From assembly GCF_019059575.1 (NCBI RefSeq), contig NW_024881560.1:485501-549500 (forward strand): a stretch of 64,000 bases of DNA, in the 5' to 3' direction. The notes beneath the pieces are model-generated. The model saw only the letters and a program-made list of their open reading frames with translations, had not been told where the DNA came from and did no database searches. The position numbers and the translations under genes are program-made. This DNA comes from Amphibalanus amphitrite (Eukaryota > Arthropoda > Thecostraca > Balanomorpha > Balanidae). Below, piece after piece: positions 23,901-38,900 of the stretch. Each line of letters starts with the position of its first letter. Position 1 is the stretch's first letter.

Positions 23901-26900
23901 CAAATCACGATTCTGTGTGCTTGAGATAGTTAGAGATCGTTCCCGGCGCCAGAATAGCAGTTTGAATTTTTCCCCATTGACTTATAATGGTGAGGTCACG
24001 AAAATGACCTGACCTCATATGACCTTTAGGAAAAATCCGAGATATACAAGTTGTGGGACTCATAATGGATACTAGATCCTGCAAGTTTCATTTCCCTGTG
24101 ACATCTCCTCTGGCAGTGAGGGCGTTGCGAAGTTGCGACATCTGAAGACCGTGCAGAGGTTCACTTATGACGTCATAGGTCAGTGACCTGACCTGACCCA
24201 AAAATGCGGTTGGTGTGAAAAGATGCGGCTTGGATCAAAGGTCAGGTATGCCAAGTTTCAGCTCTCTATCGCCAGCGTGTTCGGAGCTATCGCGAAAAAA
24301 CCCTATGGGGGGGGGGGGGCGGCACCCGCCCCCCCCCCCCCTCGGCCGGCGAGGGTTAGTGCAGATGCACGTAATGCATCAATGGATGCGGCTTGTGGCC
24401 ATCCCTTCTAAATTTCCAATCGCTTGCCAGATTTCCTTAAGCAGACACTATTACACGGGTCCATTTTAAAATGAATGACAAACGTCCGGAGCCGTTTCCA
24501 CCGAGTAGCGCTGCTGCCTCCTCCTCCTCCCAGCCGATTACTTTCCTGGTCACCTCTGCAGAGGCGAGGTAGTCGTTTTCCTGACGGAGCTCGGGCCGAT
24601 TTCCTGCGGACCGTGTGTATCCGAGGCGCCGGAGCGCACGGAGCTCACCGGACCGGAACCACGACAATGAGGTCGGGTCGGACCGACCTCCGTTGGGCAA
24701 CCGGCCGACGCCGAGCGGGCCGGCCCGGGTGAAAGGTCGCCCGTCGGTCGGCAGGTCGACCGCGCACAGAAGACTCACGCAAGGGCAATCATGGGCAAGG
24801 AGGGTTTAAATTGACGGCGTTAGGCAATGTGATGCTCTTCTGGTGATTGAAAACTGGGTTCCTGGGTCTAAAAGAGTCTTGAAATCACCAGCACTTGTGA
24901 TGAAGAGATCCAATGCTGGTGATAGAGAGGCATAGGTACTTGCTTTTCTGTGGAATTTCACCATTGACAAGTGCCGCAAACCGTCGCTGTGCTGAGTGCC
25001 GAATTCCTGACGCAACGCATTAAGCGCTACATTCCCGAATGACGAGACTAAATGTACAGCTCAGCCACCTGGGGCCACTCTACACGTTTCATAAGAAGGC
25101 CGGCAGCCATTTCCTCATTGCTGCGCGCGGTTCGGGACCTCTCGATGCCGCTGATGCCGTCACCGGTCGGCCCGTCGCCGTTCCGTGACCCGGGGGCAGA
25201 CGGCCGCAGCGGCCTCCTGTTGTTGCGTCACGGACGGTGACGCAAGCGACCCTCATCCCACGGGCCGCCTTCACGAGCGGCGGCGGCGGGGCTGGCGGCT
25301 GTTCGACCCGACTCCGGTCAGAGGTGAAGGTGCCAGCGCGAGCTGTGACCGTCAGCAGACGGAGCGGGACGGGTGGCCGCATCCAGCCCCGGGCTTACTG
25401 GAGGTGTGGCATCTGCTGGGTGTCCAGTCCACACCTTACAAAGTAGAGGCATTGTTCATAAATTGTTAAAGGAACACTGCCTGTTGAACGTCCATCACCT
25501 ACTGGAGGCTCACCAACTGTTAGAGGTCTCCCATCTGGTGAGGTTGCTGCAGTGAGCCCAACCTCGCCCGGTGACTTCACAGGGATTCCGCCGCCTGCGT
25601 TAGTCACAAACAGCCCATCTGACTGCAGTGTGGCGTGACTGCGCCCTCCCCTTACCGTCAAAACAGTGCGCCAGCCCACAAGGCATGCTACACCTGCCGG
25701 ATGCCACCGCGTCGACAGCGGTACACGCGGACCAACCGCAGCCGCACGTACCCGTGGGTGGCACGTAGACGTACCCGTGGGATGCACGTGCCTCGCAACA
25801 CGTCCGTGTCGGCATGTGTGTTCGCGGAGGTGGATGCTATTAATGGCAATGTATAGGCTTGGTGCATAGGCATTTGCAGGGGCGTAGGCAGGGGGGGGGG
25901 CCACTGGGCCATGGCCCCCCCCCCCCTTGGGCGCCGAAGGCGCCCTCCAATCGCAAATGCAATTGTGATATAATCGAATCGAAAAACAATCGCGACTGGA
26001 GGGCGCCCTCCAATCGCGAATGTGTTTACAGGGAAATACGGATGGAGGGCGCCCTCGGAGGACGCCCATTCCAAATACGCCCTCCAAATACGGTTGGAGG
26101 GCTCCCTCGGGCGCCCTCCAACCACATTTGTAGGCTGTAGCTCTCTAAGCGTAACGGTGGTCGCCTATGTAAGCCGCTGTCCTGTAAATAAGCGCCCTCT
26201 CACCCGAAGGCGCCCTCCTGTAGGTCGCCACCCTGCTACACATTGCCGCCCTTCTGCTGATCGGCGTCCTCATAATTATTGGCGCTCTCCTACCTATTGA
26301 GCCCTCATGTGAAATTTTGAAGGCCGCCTTTCTCCCTTTTGGCACCCTCTTGTTCAGTGCCGCCCTCCTACCTATTGGTTCCCTAGTCCTTCCTGTTGAA
26401 TGTTAATCGGGGCCCTTCTCCTATTGGCGCCCTCGTGTAGATCGCCGCCCTCCTAACCACTGGCACCCTCCTGTTGATCACCGCCCTCCTATCCACTGGC
26501 ACCTTCCTGTTGACCAGCGCCCTCCGCACAGACGCCCTCCTGTTCGTGTCATCCTCTTGAGCAAAGGCGCCCTCCTCACCATTGCCACCCCCATTTTAAT
26601 CGTCACCCTTCCGCTCATTGGCGACTTCCAGTTGATGACCGCCCTCCCACCTATTGGCGACCTCTTGTTGATCGCCACCCTCCTATTGGTGCTCTCCTGT
26701 TCCTCGCCACCCTCTTACCTGGTGGCGCCCTCCTGTTGATTGTTGATCGGCGCCCTCCTACCTATTGGTGCCCTCCTGTTGATCGCTGCCCTTCTATCCA
26801 TTGGCGCCCTCCTGCTGCTCGCCAACTTCCTACCTATCGGTGCCCTACTGTCGAAACTCGGGATGTTGATCGGGGCTCTTCTACCTATTAGTGCCCTCCT

Positions 26901-29900
26901 GTGGATCGCAGCCCTTCTACCTATTGGCAACATCCGTTGATCGCTGCCCTCCTATCATTTATTTACTCCTTTGGCATGTTTTTCAACTTAGTCGTTCTAT
27001 TGCACATAGTTGATGTCTTGCCTGTGAAAACTGCCACAAATGAACGTGCATTCAGCACAATGAATGAAGTATCTATACCTACCAAAACTATCTACGCTCT
27101 ACGATGCATAAAACACGTCTTTGGTCTTAACGGATTGATCCTACTTTACGTGCATCATGGCATCTATATGGATTACGATTAAGTATTGTCAACAGGTTCG
27201 GGCGCAACAGCAGGCATCTGAAGTTTCGGTGATTGAAACTGGTTATGTGGGTACACTGTATGCATCTGTGAGAAGGCTATGAAGGCTGGTCTGAGGTAAT
27301 TTGGATGATGTTTACGCATCTCGCGCTCCGGTATCAATCCGATACGGTGATCTGGTGCGTAGATATGCCACCGCCAATAAACTTTTATACATCGACACCC
27401 ATGAGCCAAGCTTTCTGTACAGTTTGTGTGGCAGCGGCCCGACCAAACCTTAGGTATTTTTTACACCTTCAAATTTGGTAAAAGAGCGAGAGGAGCTTTG
27501 AACAGTGATCGTATAAAAGGCGTGCCTAAAAAGCGGAGGAAAAGGTTGTTTTCAAAAATTTCGCGCGCCTTCGGCGCAGCATTTCAAGAACACTTGACCT
27601 TTTGTGACCTGGAGTATAAAGAATACACACGATGCAAAATCAATGCAGCACGACCTATACGAGGTTACGCAAAAAAAAACTGGTGGCATGGTAAAAAACG
27701 CCTCCCAACCCCCCAACCCCCACTGAGCGATTTTTTATCTCGCGACCGTATGGCGCCCTCCTTGGGTGAGGTGGCGCCCTCCAAACCCTTGGCCCCCCCC
27801 TTCGCGATTTTCTAAATACGCCGCTGGGCATTTGATGCCTAATGCATAAACGATGTAATCTCAGCTCGTCCGGACCATTACAGAATCTTTCCCGAAAATA
27901 AGCAAGTTTTTTGCTGCATCACTACTTGACGGAAGGAAATGTCTCATTGCCTCCTGCCAATCTGAATTAGCACTAAATAGCGGTCATCAAAGCCGGACAT
28001 CCATCAATTGAGGCCGGACGGGCCAATCGAACGGTGCCTGTCTGCGGATGTCGGCGCTCCTGGGACGCTCCCGGCGCTCCCATTGGGACGCGCGTGGCTC
28101 CTCCCTCCCACCGGTAGAGCGCAGGCTCACGGAGCGGACCGTGAACGGCTCCCGGAGCGGAATGTGAACCGTCACCAGCTGCTTCCGGGTCGGTGAGCCA
28201 CGGGCCGTCACACAGCCTGGACAGAGGGAACACACCAAGGTCGCCACCGCCGCGCCGCACCCGCCGGACAGCCGCGTCCATGGCAAGGCCGGCCGCCGGG
28301 GAACGGGGTAGGAGGGGCGGCGCCTCGTGCATGGGTGTCCTGTAGAGCACTTCACGGATAGGCTTTTCAGGATCCGGCCCGGCCCATATCCGGCAAGTCA
28401 TATCCAGATCCGCCCATTATCCGTGTTTCTTTGAATTTCAAAATCCGGCCCGCCCATGGCCCGTATCTCAGCCATACATCCAAAAAATATCCATAATAAT
28501 CCGTTTCATTACAAACCGGTTGTGAGACTATCAGCATATCGCCATAAGATCCAAATGTTGGACACTACAGGGTGATTTTTTTTTAACTGTTAAAAAGTAA
28601 ACGTCAATGGTGGTCCCTAAATCGAAAAATCTTGTGCAAAAAAGCAATGCACGTGATAGATAAATCTGGGACATTTTGTATGGTGTCATGATTTGTCCCT
28701 TTTAACCGAAGGCCTCGGCCCCAGTGGAGCCTGAAAATGTCCCACCAATCGGGCACGCATGGTCCACCGCCGTTCAGTAAGGAACGACACAAAACGATGA
28801 TTTTGAAGCATTGAGGCAGTTCGAAGCATACGATCATCAAGGGGATACCTCAGAAAGACGTTAAATGATGCACGAACAAGCTTGTAGTCATAAATAACCT
28901 TCAAACGGCCCATCTGGCGTATGTGCATCCTCTGAAGAATCAGTCTTCAGGGAGAAACAAAAACAGCGAATCAGACACCACCAGGGCCGCCAGTAGCAAA
29001 ATCCTCGACCTGCCCTTTCTAGACTTCTAGTTTTTGGACCCAGGTATGGCAGATATAACAAGAAAACATTGGAAATATCTGGCAGAGCTGAAAATGGGTG
29101 ATAGGAACCTTTTCAGTCCGCCTAATGAGCATGGGAGTCCATGGTGCTGTTCAACACGTGCTCAGGCGGGCTGATTCGTGTCGGTGAGAGAGGGGGTAAC
29201 TTCAAGCACAAGTAAAATACACGATGGACGTTCCTTCACATCGTGTATGCATGAAATCAAAATGTCCCAGAATGCTCGTCATGCTGGTATATAATTTTAC
29301 AATATATATTTGCATTTTGACGCCACTAAACCTCATTACTTTTTCACAAGTAAAAAAAATCACCCTGTAGGAAGCTATCAAATTGTAATAACAGCAATCT
29401 TAGCCACTGCAAAATACATTTTGTGGTAAAAGCTGCATTGCTAAGGATAGGGGTAACACATTGACATGGACCTCAGCATTTCACAAGGTTGGCTATCATT
29501 AGAATTGTTAAGAATCTACTGTGGTCTATAAAAGGAAGAGTACTTATTCATATAGCAAAACCACAATCAATTAGTAAGTCAAATGGTAGGTAATAATAAG
29601 TATAATACAATGAATAAATAAAGTTTCATGACATTGGCAACATTCTATATGGGAAAAGGCAGAATCAAAACACCTCAAAACACATTGTTTGGAAACTAGC
29701 CTTGGAATGTGGTCTGACACACTCTACAAAGAATTTGACACTGAAAACCCAGCTGAAAAAGTAGGTATTAAATAGCCTTAAGCCTGACTTTGGTCCTAAA
29801 ATGAAAGGAAGATAAGTTAAACCGGCATTTTGTCGTATCAACAAGACGACACAACACAATACACAGACAAAATTGACGATAGTGGCGCAAAAAAGCAAGC

Positions 29901-32900
29901 AAGGATTGATTTTTTTAAGATCCGCTCTCTCTTTATGAAATAGGCGAGCTGATGACGTAATATTGATTCGTTTACCCTTTAAGTTGAATTTCTGATCAGA
30001 AAATATTTTTTGGCGTCATTTACACTGAAAATGTTGATAACATCAGAATTTAATATCGTCTTGGATCGTTTTTATTTCTAAAAAAAATCATCCACGAGGC
30101 ATTGCGCCAAGTTTAAAACTTTTTTTGCAGCGTTTTATTCAGCTGGTTAAAAGCATCTGTTATTGCGCATGTGTTTCTAACCTTGCGCAGTGTTTGTTGC
30201 TGTCTGGAAGATTGAAAAATTCGAGAAAGCATTATCGTTTTTATACATATTATATGGGGACTGTTCTCAGGACAAGTGAGTTATTAACACATTTTTACAT
30301 GATTCGTATCTTATTCAGGAACCAGCGAGCCATGGTGGATATGATGCCATGGCGGTTGTTCTCGCTTCCTCGGTTAGGAACATGGCTGAGCTGCAGATTT
30401 TATGTTGTGACCATCTTGATCTATATTTAAAAATTTGGTTGGTGCTGCCATATACCTTACAGACTATCATGGCTCACAAAGGTATGCTTATAAATCTCAT
30501 GTAAATCAATTAATACTTCTGCTGCAGTGCCTAACAAGTTAAGTTACCTAATTCTTAACATGAATATTGAATGCTACAATTTCAATTTTATCCGTTCTGA
30601 TCCGTGTTCAACATTCAATTCCCAAATCCGGCCCGCCCAGATCCGTTCTATTTTTCCAAATTTGGGATCCAATCCTATCCGGTCCACGGATTTATCCGTG
30701 GATAACGGATTTATCCGGCCCATGAAGTGCTCTAGTGTCCTGTCACCATAGAAACAGCAGACAGTGCGCGAATGGACTGTGTCCATTCTTATGGACAGAA
30801 TTATTGTAAACAAGCATCCTTCGGCAAATAACCGAGGGGCGGTGGTTTTTGCTGATATACCAGACGCGCTGGGTCAATGACGAGTCGTTCACCACCAGCG
30901 CCCTAACGTACCGAACCACAGGTGGCCTTTCGGCAGTAGCCAGGCGACCAACCAACAGCTCGATGGACGGTGGGCAGCGCGGGGCAGACACAATCGATCA
31001 CCGAACGTTCCCGTACTCACACGATGGTCGGCAGCGAGGGCCAATCGGACGCGAAATGGACCCGACTTAGGACTGTTCGTGAGTCGGTCATGTCCAGTGG
31101 GGTCACGCGTGCGTTGTGTCGCCTCATTTTACGCTATTTCCGTCGGCCATACGGTTATGGGTCACGTGGCATGAACCAACGACCACGTGACTTCAACCAT
31201 TGCTGAATCGGTGAATGCTGACTGCAGCATCACGTGCGGCCAGGCTGCAATACACTTGCGCTAGCGGCATTGTTACAATGTTGTGGTGTTTTAGAAGGGC
31301 TCAGATTCAAATTAAATGGAATGCATTGTGAAACCAGTTGCTTTTTAGCATTTTAACCTGTGTTATACCAACTAATGAGTAATTGTCATCTCAACAACTA
31401 GGACATTTCTCTGGATCTGTCAGGACTTGTGCTTCCTTATAAGCAAGATGGAGGCAATGAAGCATGTCACGGTGGCTTTGAAATAGGGAGCTGAGTCATG
31501 AGTGAACTGCAAGCTCGACTGAATCACCGTGTTAACTATATTAGATAATGAGAATTGGACGTATCAGGCGTGAGAGTCGCAATCATCATTAGGTATACCG
31601 GACATCTGACTCATGGAACGACGGTGGGGTAAACATTGACTTAATACATAATGTCTCACTCGTCGGGAAAGGCACAGGTTTGATGAGCAGCGACCAACGG
31701 TTGTGAATGTTCTAGTTGACCCGGGTCTGTAACAAACACCATTGGCGGGGTCTGTTAAGACTGAAGAATGAACTATCAGTCACAGCCTGTTACCGGACAC
31801 ACGAGGCGAGTGCCACACAACATTAAACTCGAGAGAGCGTTGAGAAGTGACATGAATCGAGAATAATGTCCAGTCGCCATGACGGATTTCCAACTCACAG
31901 ACTGTGGCCAAGTTCCGGATTATCCCACTTACACGGACTCGGCGTGGAGCACAGTCGACCCGAACTTCTGCGAATTCGGCCCTGCACAGCTCATGTGAAC
32001 TGGCCCCCGCCTCTGCATCTAATGCGGCCCTGCTCGGCTACAAGAGGCTGTTTTCCCAGCCGCGCCGATTTGCTTCTACGCTCAGCCGCAACAAGTGACC
32101 GCAGCAACACAGCTTCTCAAGTACAAAGAGCGCCGTGAGGTACAGAGAACTACACAGAGGGAGTCGGGGAATTGTTGTGTTCAGTGGAAAATGGTGCAGA
32201 TCTCGGGAACAGGTCGCATGACGCGCCGTCCCGAGCGATGCCTGATGCGGCAACACTCGACTTTGGGGTTCGCCGGGCCTGCTCGCGATTCCGTAACACC
32301 GACCAAAATTATGTCATACTAGCTAGATTGCATTCATTGTCAACGGATGGCGACAATCATCACAGCAACGCAGCCGAGTGGCAGCGAGCACTCTCAAGTC
32401 ACCCAGATTGCCAACGGGCTCACGGTAATGAGACTGAGCCCTTGCATCATTACTGCAACAAAGTAGGTATCAGCCAGGAATATTCATTCACTTTTACGTG
32501 CCGTATGAGGACGCAACATGCAGATTTAACATTTGCAAAATGCCTTCAAATCAAGCTCCGGTGGTCTTTGATCGATGGTTGTACAACTATGAGCAGTTCT
32601 CCCAATTTCTCTTTCCCTGGCTCAATAATGTGTCCTTCATGGCATCTGACGATGTTGTTCAGCTCCCATATGGACAGAAGCACCGACTGCCTCCGCCAAT
32701 GACTCAGTGGTGTGTCCTACGCGACAGTCCTACACACGCCCCGCCCTGGCCGTGACTCGGGCTGACGGACGTTGCAGGGGGGCCGGCTCCTACTGATCAC
32801 AGTCACGCAAGCGACTCACATGCATGGCACGCGCCGCTCAGACTCATCAGATGGTCTATATAGGTTATGGGTTATAGGTCTGCCAGACATGCTTCAGGAA

Positions 32901-35900
32901 TTCTTTTTTACTAACTTCCTCGAAGAAACCTATAGCAAATATCTGACTACAAGAATCACTGTGATCCCTGCAGACAAGGAAGACGAACGTCTTTATTGGT
33001 GTCTGTTGATGCCTACCTGTGGTTTACCTACTTACCCTTTGCAGTAATCGTGCAGAAAGTCCTTGCGGTAGCATAATTTAATCATTGCTTACGTTGGGAT
33101 TTTCTTTTAACACACTACCATCATCGCATACCGTTTAGCGGCATGACAAGCGCAACTAATATCGCGCAATGTTCTTTATGTGTGAGAACAATTCATTCGC
33201 CTCGCACGCTTAAATTCCTGTGTCTCTCAAATAAGAAGATACCATAAACAAACAATCATCAATAAACACCTACTGAGAAGCATATCTTCCTAATCTCGCG
33301 TGGGATTTCAGAAGATCGGGACACTTCCACACTACACCGGCCGCAAACTCTTTGAGTCGGGTACTCACCGTTCGATGATGAGGTCGACGACGGCGCGCGC
33401 GCTGGTGAAGGAGCGGTAGGTGGCCAGGAAGATGGTGATGTAGGTGGCATCCAGCTCTCCCGAGTGTGACCCGAGCGAGGCCACCAGCCGCTCCAGGGTG
33501 CCGGCTTTGATCAGCCGCACCCGCACCGTCTCCCACTCCAGGTGCGAGATCTCGTCATCCGAGTCCTGCGAGATGGGTTACAGAGGTCACAGACTGGCAT
33601 ACGGGTCAATTGGACGAGACTTCTGTCCTGAGTCCTGTCCTAAAGAGGACAGATTTATCTAAATAGATACATTTCCGTTTTTATGATTTTAGCGAACATT
33701 GTTGAAATGCAGGTAGCTTTTCATTAATTTTGAATTGATTTCATTTCAGCTTTTAATTATTTCATCGAATGTTGTTTATATGCAGGTAGCCATTCATCAA
33801 TATTGCACTGATTTGAGGAAGCGAGAAGCATACTTTACGTCAACAATCTCGCTTCTACTGTGTCCATTTCTTCACCATCTAAAGCAATCGGAACGCTACA
33901 CATTTTTTTTCGGTTCGTTGCGTCACAGCTGTTTGCACCGTCGTGTGTGCCCACTCAGCGGTGTGCACGGCACGCTGTGCACGGCAGGTGCACGGTACCT
34001 GTCCGGGCCGGGCCGGGCGGCGCCACTCCGCCGAGCCGTGAGTCACCCCCGTGGGCCGGGCACGCCGCGTTTGGAGGGGAACAATGATTGCACGGTGACG
34101 AAACTGGGCCCGCTAACGACCGGCCGAGACCCAACGACCGACCCAGGGATCAGCCGGATGACCGTGAGACCAGCTGGGAAAGACCCAGGCCCCAGAGACC
34201 AGAGGGGACCAGGAGACCAGCCCAGACCCAGAGACTAGTTAAAAGCGATCAAAGACCAATCACGACCCAGAGACCAATCGGGAGCCAGTTATGTAGAAAC
34301 CGGCCGGGACCAACAGACCAGGCTTGCCGACCTGACCTGGGCCCCATGACTATAATGTCACAGCCCTGCGAGAGAGTCGGCGAATTCGTGACAGGTCTCC
34401 GGTTCTGTCTCGTCGCCGTTAGCCATCTAATGGTCCTTAGAGCGAACACCTCGTCCTGGCCTCCCTGAGGCAGGGGGCGTGGCACGAAACACCGGCGAAG
34501 GCGGCGCCGGCGGGCGCAGCCGAGACTCATTAATATGTATCAAGGTTTCACGGACGGGAACGCAGGCATCTGACGGATGTGATTCGGCGCACTTGGCCAA
34601 GAAATCTAATGCTCTTTTGAAATGCATTGATCTATATGCAAACTACAGGCGCTTGAAATAGGCATGGCGTGGGCTTGAATCAGGGCAGCTATGGAAATAG
34701 CAGACATTTGAATTCACCGTCGTTGTGGCACATAAAACGGGGCAAGCATGTTGAGAAAATGATAGTCTTTTCTAGACCTTTACCTACGTAACAAACAATA
34801 CCAATAACAAAAACTGGAACCGGACGAAGCAGAGTAGAAAAGGTCCGGGCAGATCGAGATTCAAGCAAGTTTTGTGCTCTAAGTGGTTTTGACATTTGTC
34901 TAAGCAAAATAAAACCGATTTATGCATGCTTATTACTCGACACGCTCAATAACACCACAGATCTCCTAGCACACTGCACCCTTCCCCGGCGATGGCCGTG
35001 TCTACTCACGCTGTCTCCGGGCGTCCTTCCCGGGTGGTGGTAGCGCACCTTCTTGAGGTACACCGAGCAGACGGCGTCGTCGCTCTTCTCGTCTCCCCAC
35101 AGGCGCCACGACTGTTGCTGCAAACAGAGACAGACGCGTTCACTGCTGTGTCCACTGTCCCGCTCCCCACAGGGCGGTCCACAGGTGGGCCACAGCGCCG
35201 GCCTGGGCGGCAGGACGGTGCCCAGCAGCTCCATCGGCTGCGGCCGGCCGGCAGACTGCACGCACCGTCACGGTGCCTGTGACCGGCGGCTGCAGGAGCC
35301 GTTCCGCCGCGTCAGCAGCGGTCCGCGGCCCGCGGTCCGCGCCCGGGCTGAGCGGCGGGCGCGGCCATCTGCGGCGCAGGAGCCTGCCTCCGCGCCCGCC
35401 GCCGCCCGGCTGCCATCTGTCTCCGGGAACGGTTCTTTGGTCGACGCGGGTCATTCAGGACTGAGTGAGGCCGATGCGGTAGTAGCCGCCAGGGAGACGT
35501 GATGGTGCAGCGTCATTCAGGAATGATCAGGGCACCCGAGCGTGTGAGCACGACTATTATCGTTTGCGGACCGGGGAGCTCAGAGCCTGCGAATGGTAGT
35601 GCAACTGGATGTTGGATTGGAAGCTAAAATTTACTTTGGGCTAAATATGTGTGTATAAAAAGTTTCTAGCACCTATGTAAGTGGTGCTAAACTGGGTAGA
35701 GATTAACCCGCGCCCCACTGGGGTCTGCGTATAACACGCCCTACTGGGGGGGGGGGCTATTCATAGCCCCCCCCCTCCTAACTCCGAAACTACTGGGCCG
35801 ATCGTCAAAATTCAAACGGCGTCTGATAGCCCCGCAAAAACTGTCGAGCGAAACCTAATTTTATTGACCTCGAGGTCACCGATGACGTCACAGGTCAGGT

Positions 35901-38900
35901 CAAAGTAAAAATTATTAGCATTTTGGCTTCTTCACGTTTTGGGCTCTTGCCGCTGTCTTACAAGTCAGATCAGGCTCATTTTTGGTTCACACACTCGTGA
36001 ACAGATGCTCTAGATACTCTGAGGGTACCAAACTTGTACTTTGATTTTCAGGTCAAGGTCAGGTCACCACAGGTCACGAAAATATTATATCATCCGTCGG
36101 TCACGTGACACATGTTTTATGGTCCATTTAGGCCAAACATTTCGAATTTGATGTCGTCTGTGTCATTCGAGGTCATTTTGAGTCAAATTTAGCTCAGGTC
36201 AGGTCACTTTCAGGTCAAAAAAAGTCAAATTTTGAAGTTAAAATTTTTCAACAAAAAAGGTGTCTATTGGATGCAGTTTGAGCTCAGGAACACGATGGTG
36301 CTATTTATATTGGCGTACGATGTCAAATTCGTGCTGAAAAATTGATTTGAAAAATTAATAATTGTTAATTTTTTGCAATAATGCGTATAACTTGGCCATT
36401 TTTGAAGATATTTAGCTAAAACTTGCTAGAGTTAGTCATAATAATGCGTTCTATCACATATATTCCAGTTTTTTTCGAAAAGTCAAAAAGTTTTTGAAAA
36501 AAATGTAAAAATATGAATTTTGAATTTTATTATATAAAATTTTCGAAATTTTCAAAATTTCGAAAATCCGAGAGAGCAGTTTGATAGCGCAGTCTATTCT
36601 GAGTCCTCTCATGCAAAGAAATTGGATCTAGCTTAAAAACTGAGCTCTTGGGAGCGATTGCCGTGGTTCAATGTTTTGCGTCGAAATCGGCCGAACATGA
36701 CGTCACTCTGACGTCATTTCCGGCCGACCTATGGTAGGTACGAAGTTCAAATTTTAACACAAGGTGTCAAATTGATGCAGCCGAAGGTACTGAAAGTTTG
36801 GCGTCGATACGTCAAGCGGTTTGGAAGTTATTGCAGAAAAACGGGAGGGGGGGGGGCTATAAATAGCCCCCCCCCCCCAGTGGGGCGCGGGTTAAAGTGA
36901 GAAAAGAACACGATGACACGAGCGCTTTAACTTTGTTAGCTTTTGCTGAAGAAACGAGCCCAGGCGGGTCGTATATCATCACTACGGCCAAATAGGACAG
37001 CGGTGACCGCGATTCTCGATCCCAAAGTGATCGCTCGTTTGGGGCGGAGGCGGCTCGCGCGCCCGGAGGCCAGTTTCGCTCTCAATAGCGTCCCGAAACT
37101 GTGCGATGGGCGCTCATTAGGTAGCCCCGAGTCCGTCAGACGTGTGGGTAAGTGGCACGGCCTGGCCAGTGAAACCGGCGCGCCGACGCAAGTCGCAAGG
37201 ACGTGCGACTCCCGGGGTGTCAGACCGGGGAGGCCGTCGTGCATGCCAGCGCCACCGCTGACGGAGAAAACCGGATCTATAAATCAGGTACGGAGCGACA
37301 GAGGCCTGCGGCGGTGGCTTGATTCTGATATTTGGATACAGGTTGCTGCAGTTAGGGGCGGTGCAAAATAAAGAGAAATGAGCAAAGTCAGATAACATCG
37401 AAGTAAATAAAGGATAATGAGCTGCTTGTGCCAATATCCTTTGATATGTAGCAGGTGAAGATGAAGTATGCATTTTCATCTGCAAAGTACTTCAACATTA
37501 AGATAAAAACAGACTCGACAAGCCTTCAGGCGACACAAACCGGTCGGCAATAGCGAGACCCTCGATCGGACAGCGGGTTCATGGCACCGCGGCGCGGCCC
37601 GGAACAGCTGCTCGGCGAAGGACACTCCTCGTCAGATCGCATCTCGTCTTCCCGATCAGCTACTTCCGCGTGACTGGGACCGCGTGTAGGCGGGTGTTTT
37701 AGTGCGCCACTTCCCGCCGCCCGTGCGCCGGAGATGAGGCATCAGACGCACGTGTCTCTGCAGGCGAAGTGAGCTGAAGTGACTCGACAGGAGACGGGGA
37801 CAAGATGACTCCGACTTCCCTTCCTGTCATGACTGCGGTTTGAGTAAAAAAAAAGAACAGAAGCTAAGGGAGGGGAGGGCGGTGGAAACGTGATGAAATG
37901 TATCGCATCCTGCATGTTTTTGTCGTGACGTCAATGCCTAAGATCGATGAGCCATTACCGGCGGCTCAGTGCTGACGGCTGCGTGTGACAGATGCCGGTC
38001 TGACATCGACCGCGGCGTCCGACGCACGCCCACCTGGGTCAATGGAACGCTGGTTCGACCAGTATAGGGGTCCGGCGCGCGCCCACCTGGGTCAATGGAA
38101 CACTGGATCGACCCCCCCCCCCCCCCACACCGGCACACCTCTGGTCAATGTGTGCACGGTGATCCAACGACGAAAGTGCAATCAATGCACTCGTCCGTTG
38201 ACAAAGCTACTAAAAAGTGCAGTAAACCCAGTGTGAGCCAGGGAGTAAACTGTGCTGACTGATTATTGCAAACAGTCCCCACACTCAAAACTTTTTTACT
38301 ACCTCCTGGAGAGTTCATTTTCATCAAACCCGCAAGATAATAGTATATCGAAAGGGTAACTCGCTGCTACCATTATGTGCATAGTAACGGTACGTGGTTA
38401 ATATGAACTTATTCGCCAGCGAAGAGTATTATTACCATGTAAATATCAATATTACTCTCGCGATCCAGAACATCACGAAAACTCTTTCCTCCTGGGTATC
38501 GTGACTCGGGTACAGATAGTCGTTTCATGCGTGGATCTTGTTTACCCTCGTGAAGATGATATTTGAAATGGAAACAATCAGCCAATCAGAAACGAGATCG
38601 GCCGTTTGCGGTTTGAAGGCCGCGCGCATCTGTCAGTTTTCGGCCGTTGGTCTCCGAGAGCGGATGTGAGCAGTGTCGGTGCCGCGCGGCGTGGCCGTTG
38701 GTGATTGTGCTTGTGTGTTGTTCATCGCCTATAGAGCCTCTGTGGACATTTTATTGTAAGTACCGATGTGCTAGAGCATTGCGTGCCGTTGAGTGGTGCT
38801 AATTTGACCTGGTTAACAGGACCCCGTGCACGGCCACGTGGCCTAGTGTTGTGAGTACGTACATTAATTTTGTTGTGATGCTACAAGTTTATGCATTTTG

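Larger units (their letters stand above)
25877..27826 (+). mobile_element. Decayed hAT element with minisatellite core and transposase C-terminal remnant
   Basis: An 8-bp target duplication GGCATTTG lies at 25869-25876 and 27827-27834. The ends are CAGGGGCGTA and, inverted, CAGCGGCGTA. Inside the left end is a G-tract/C-tract pair. The centre is a 36-bp GCGCCCTCC minisatellite (about 26040-26950), followed by a hAT dimerisation-domain fragment (26958-27182). The N-terminal and catalytic parts of the transposase are missing. Confidence 0.85.

Noticed and set aside
33860-34468. Plus-strand frames in intron 2 as a nested gene
   Set aside because: The products consist of degenerate repeats of GACCCAGAGACCA-type words and change character between overlapping frames.
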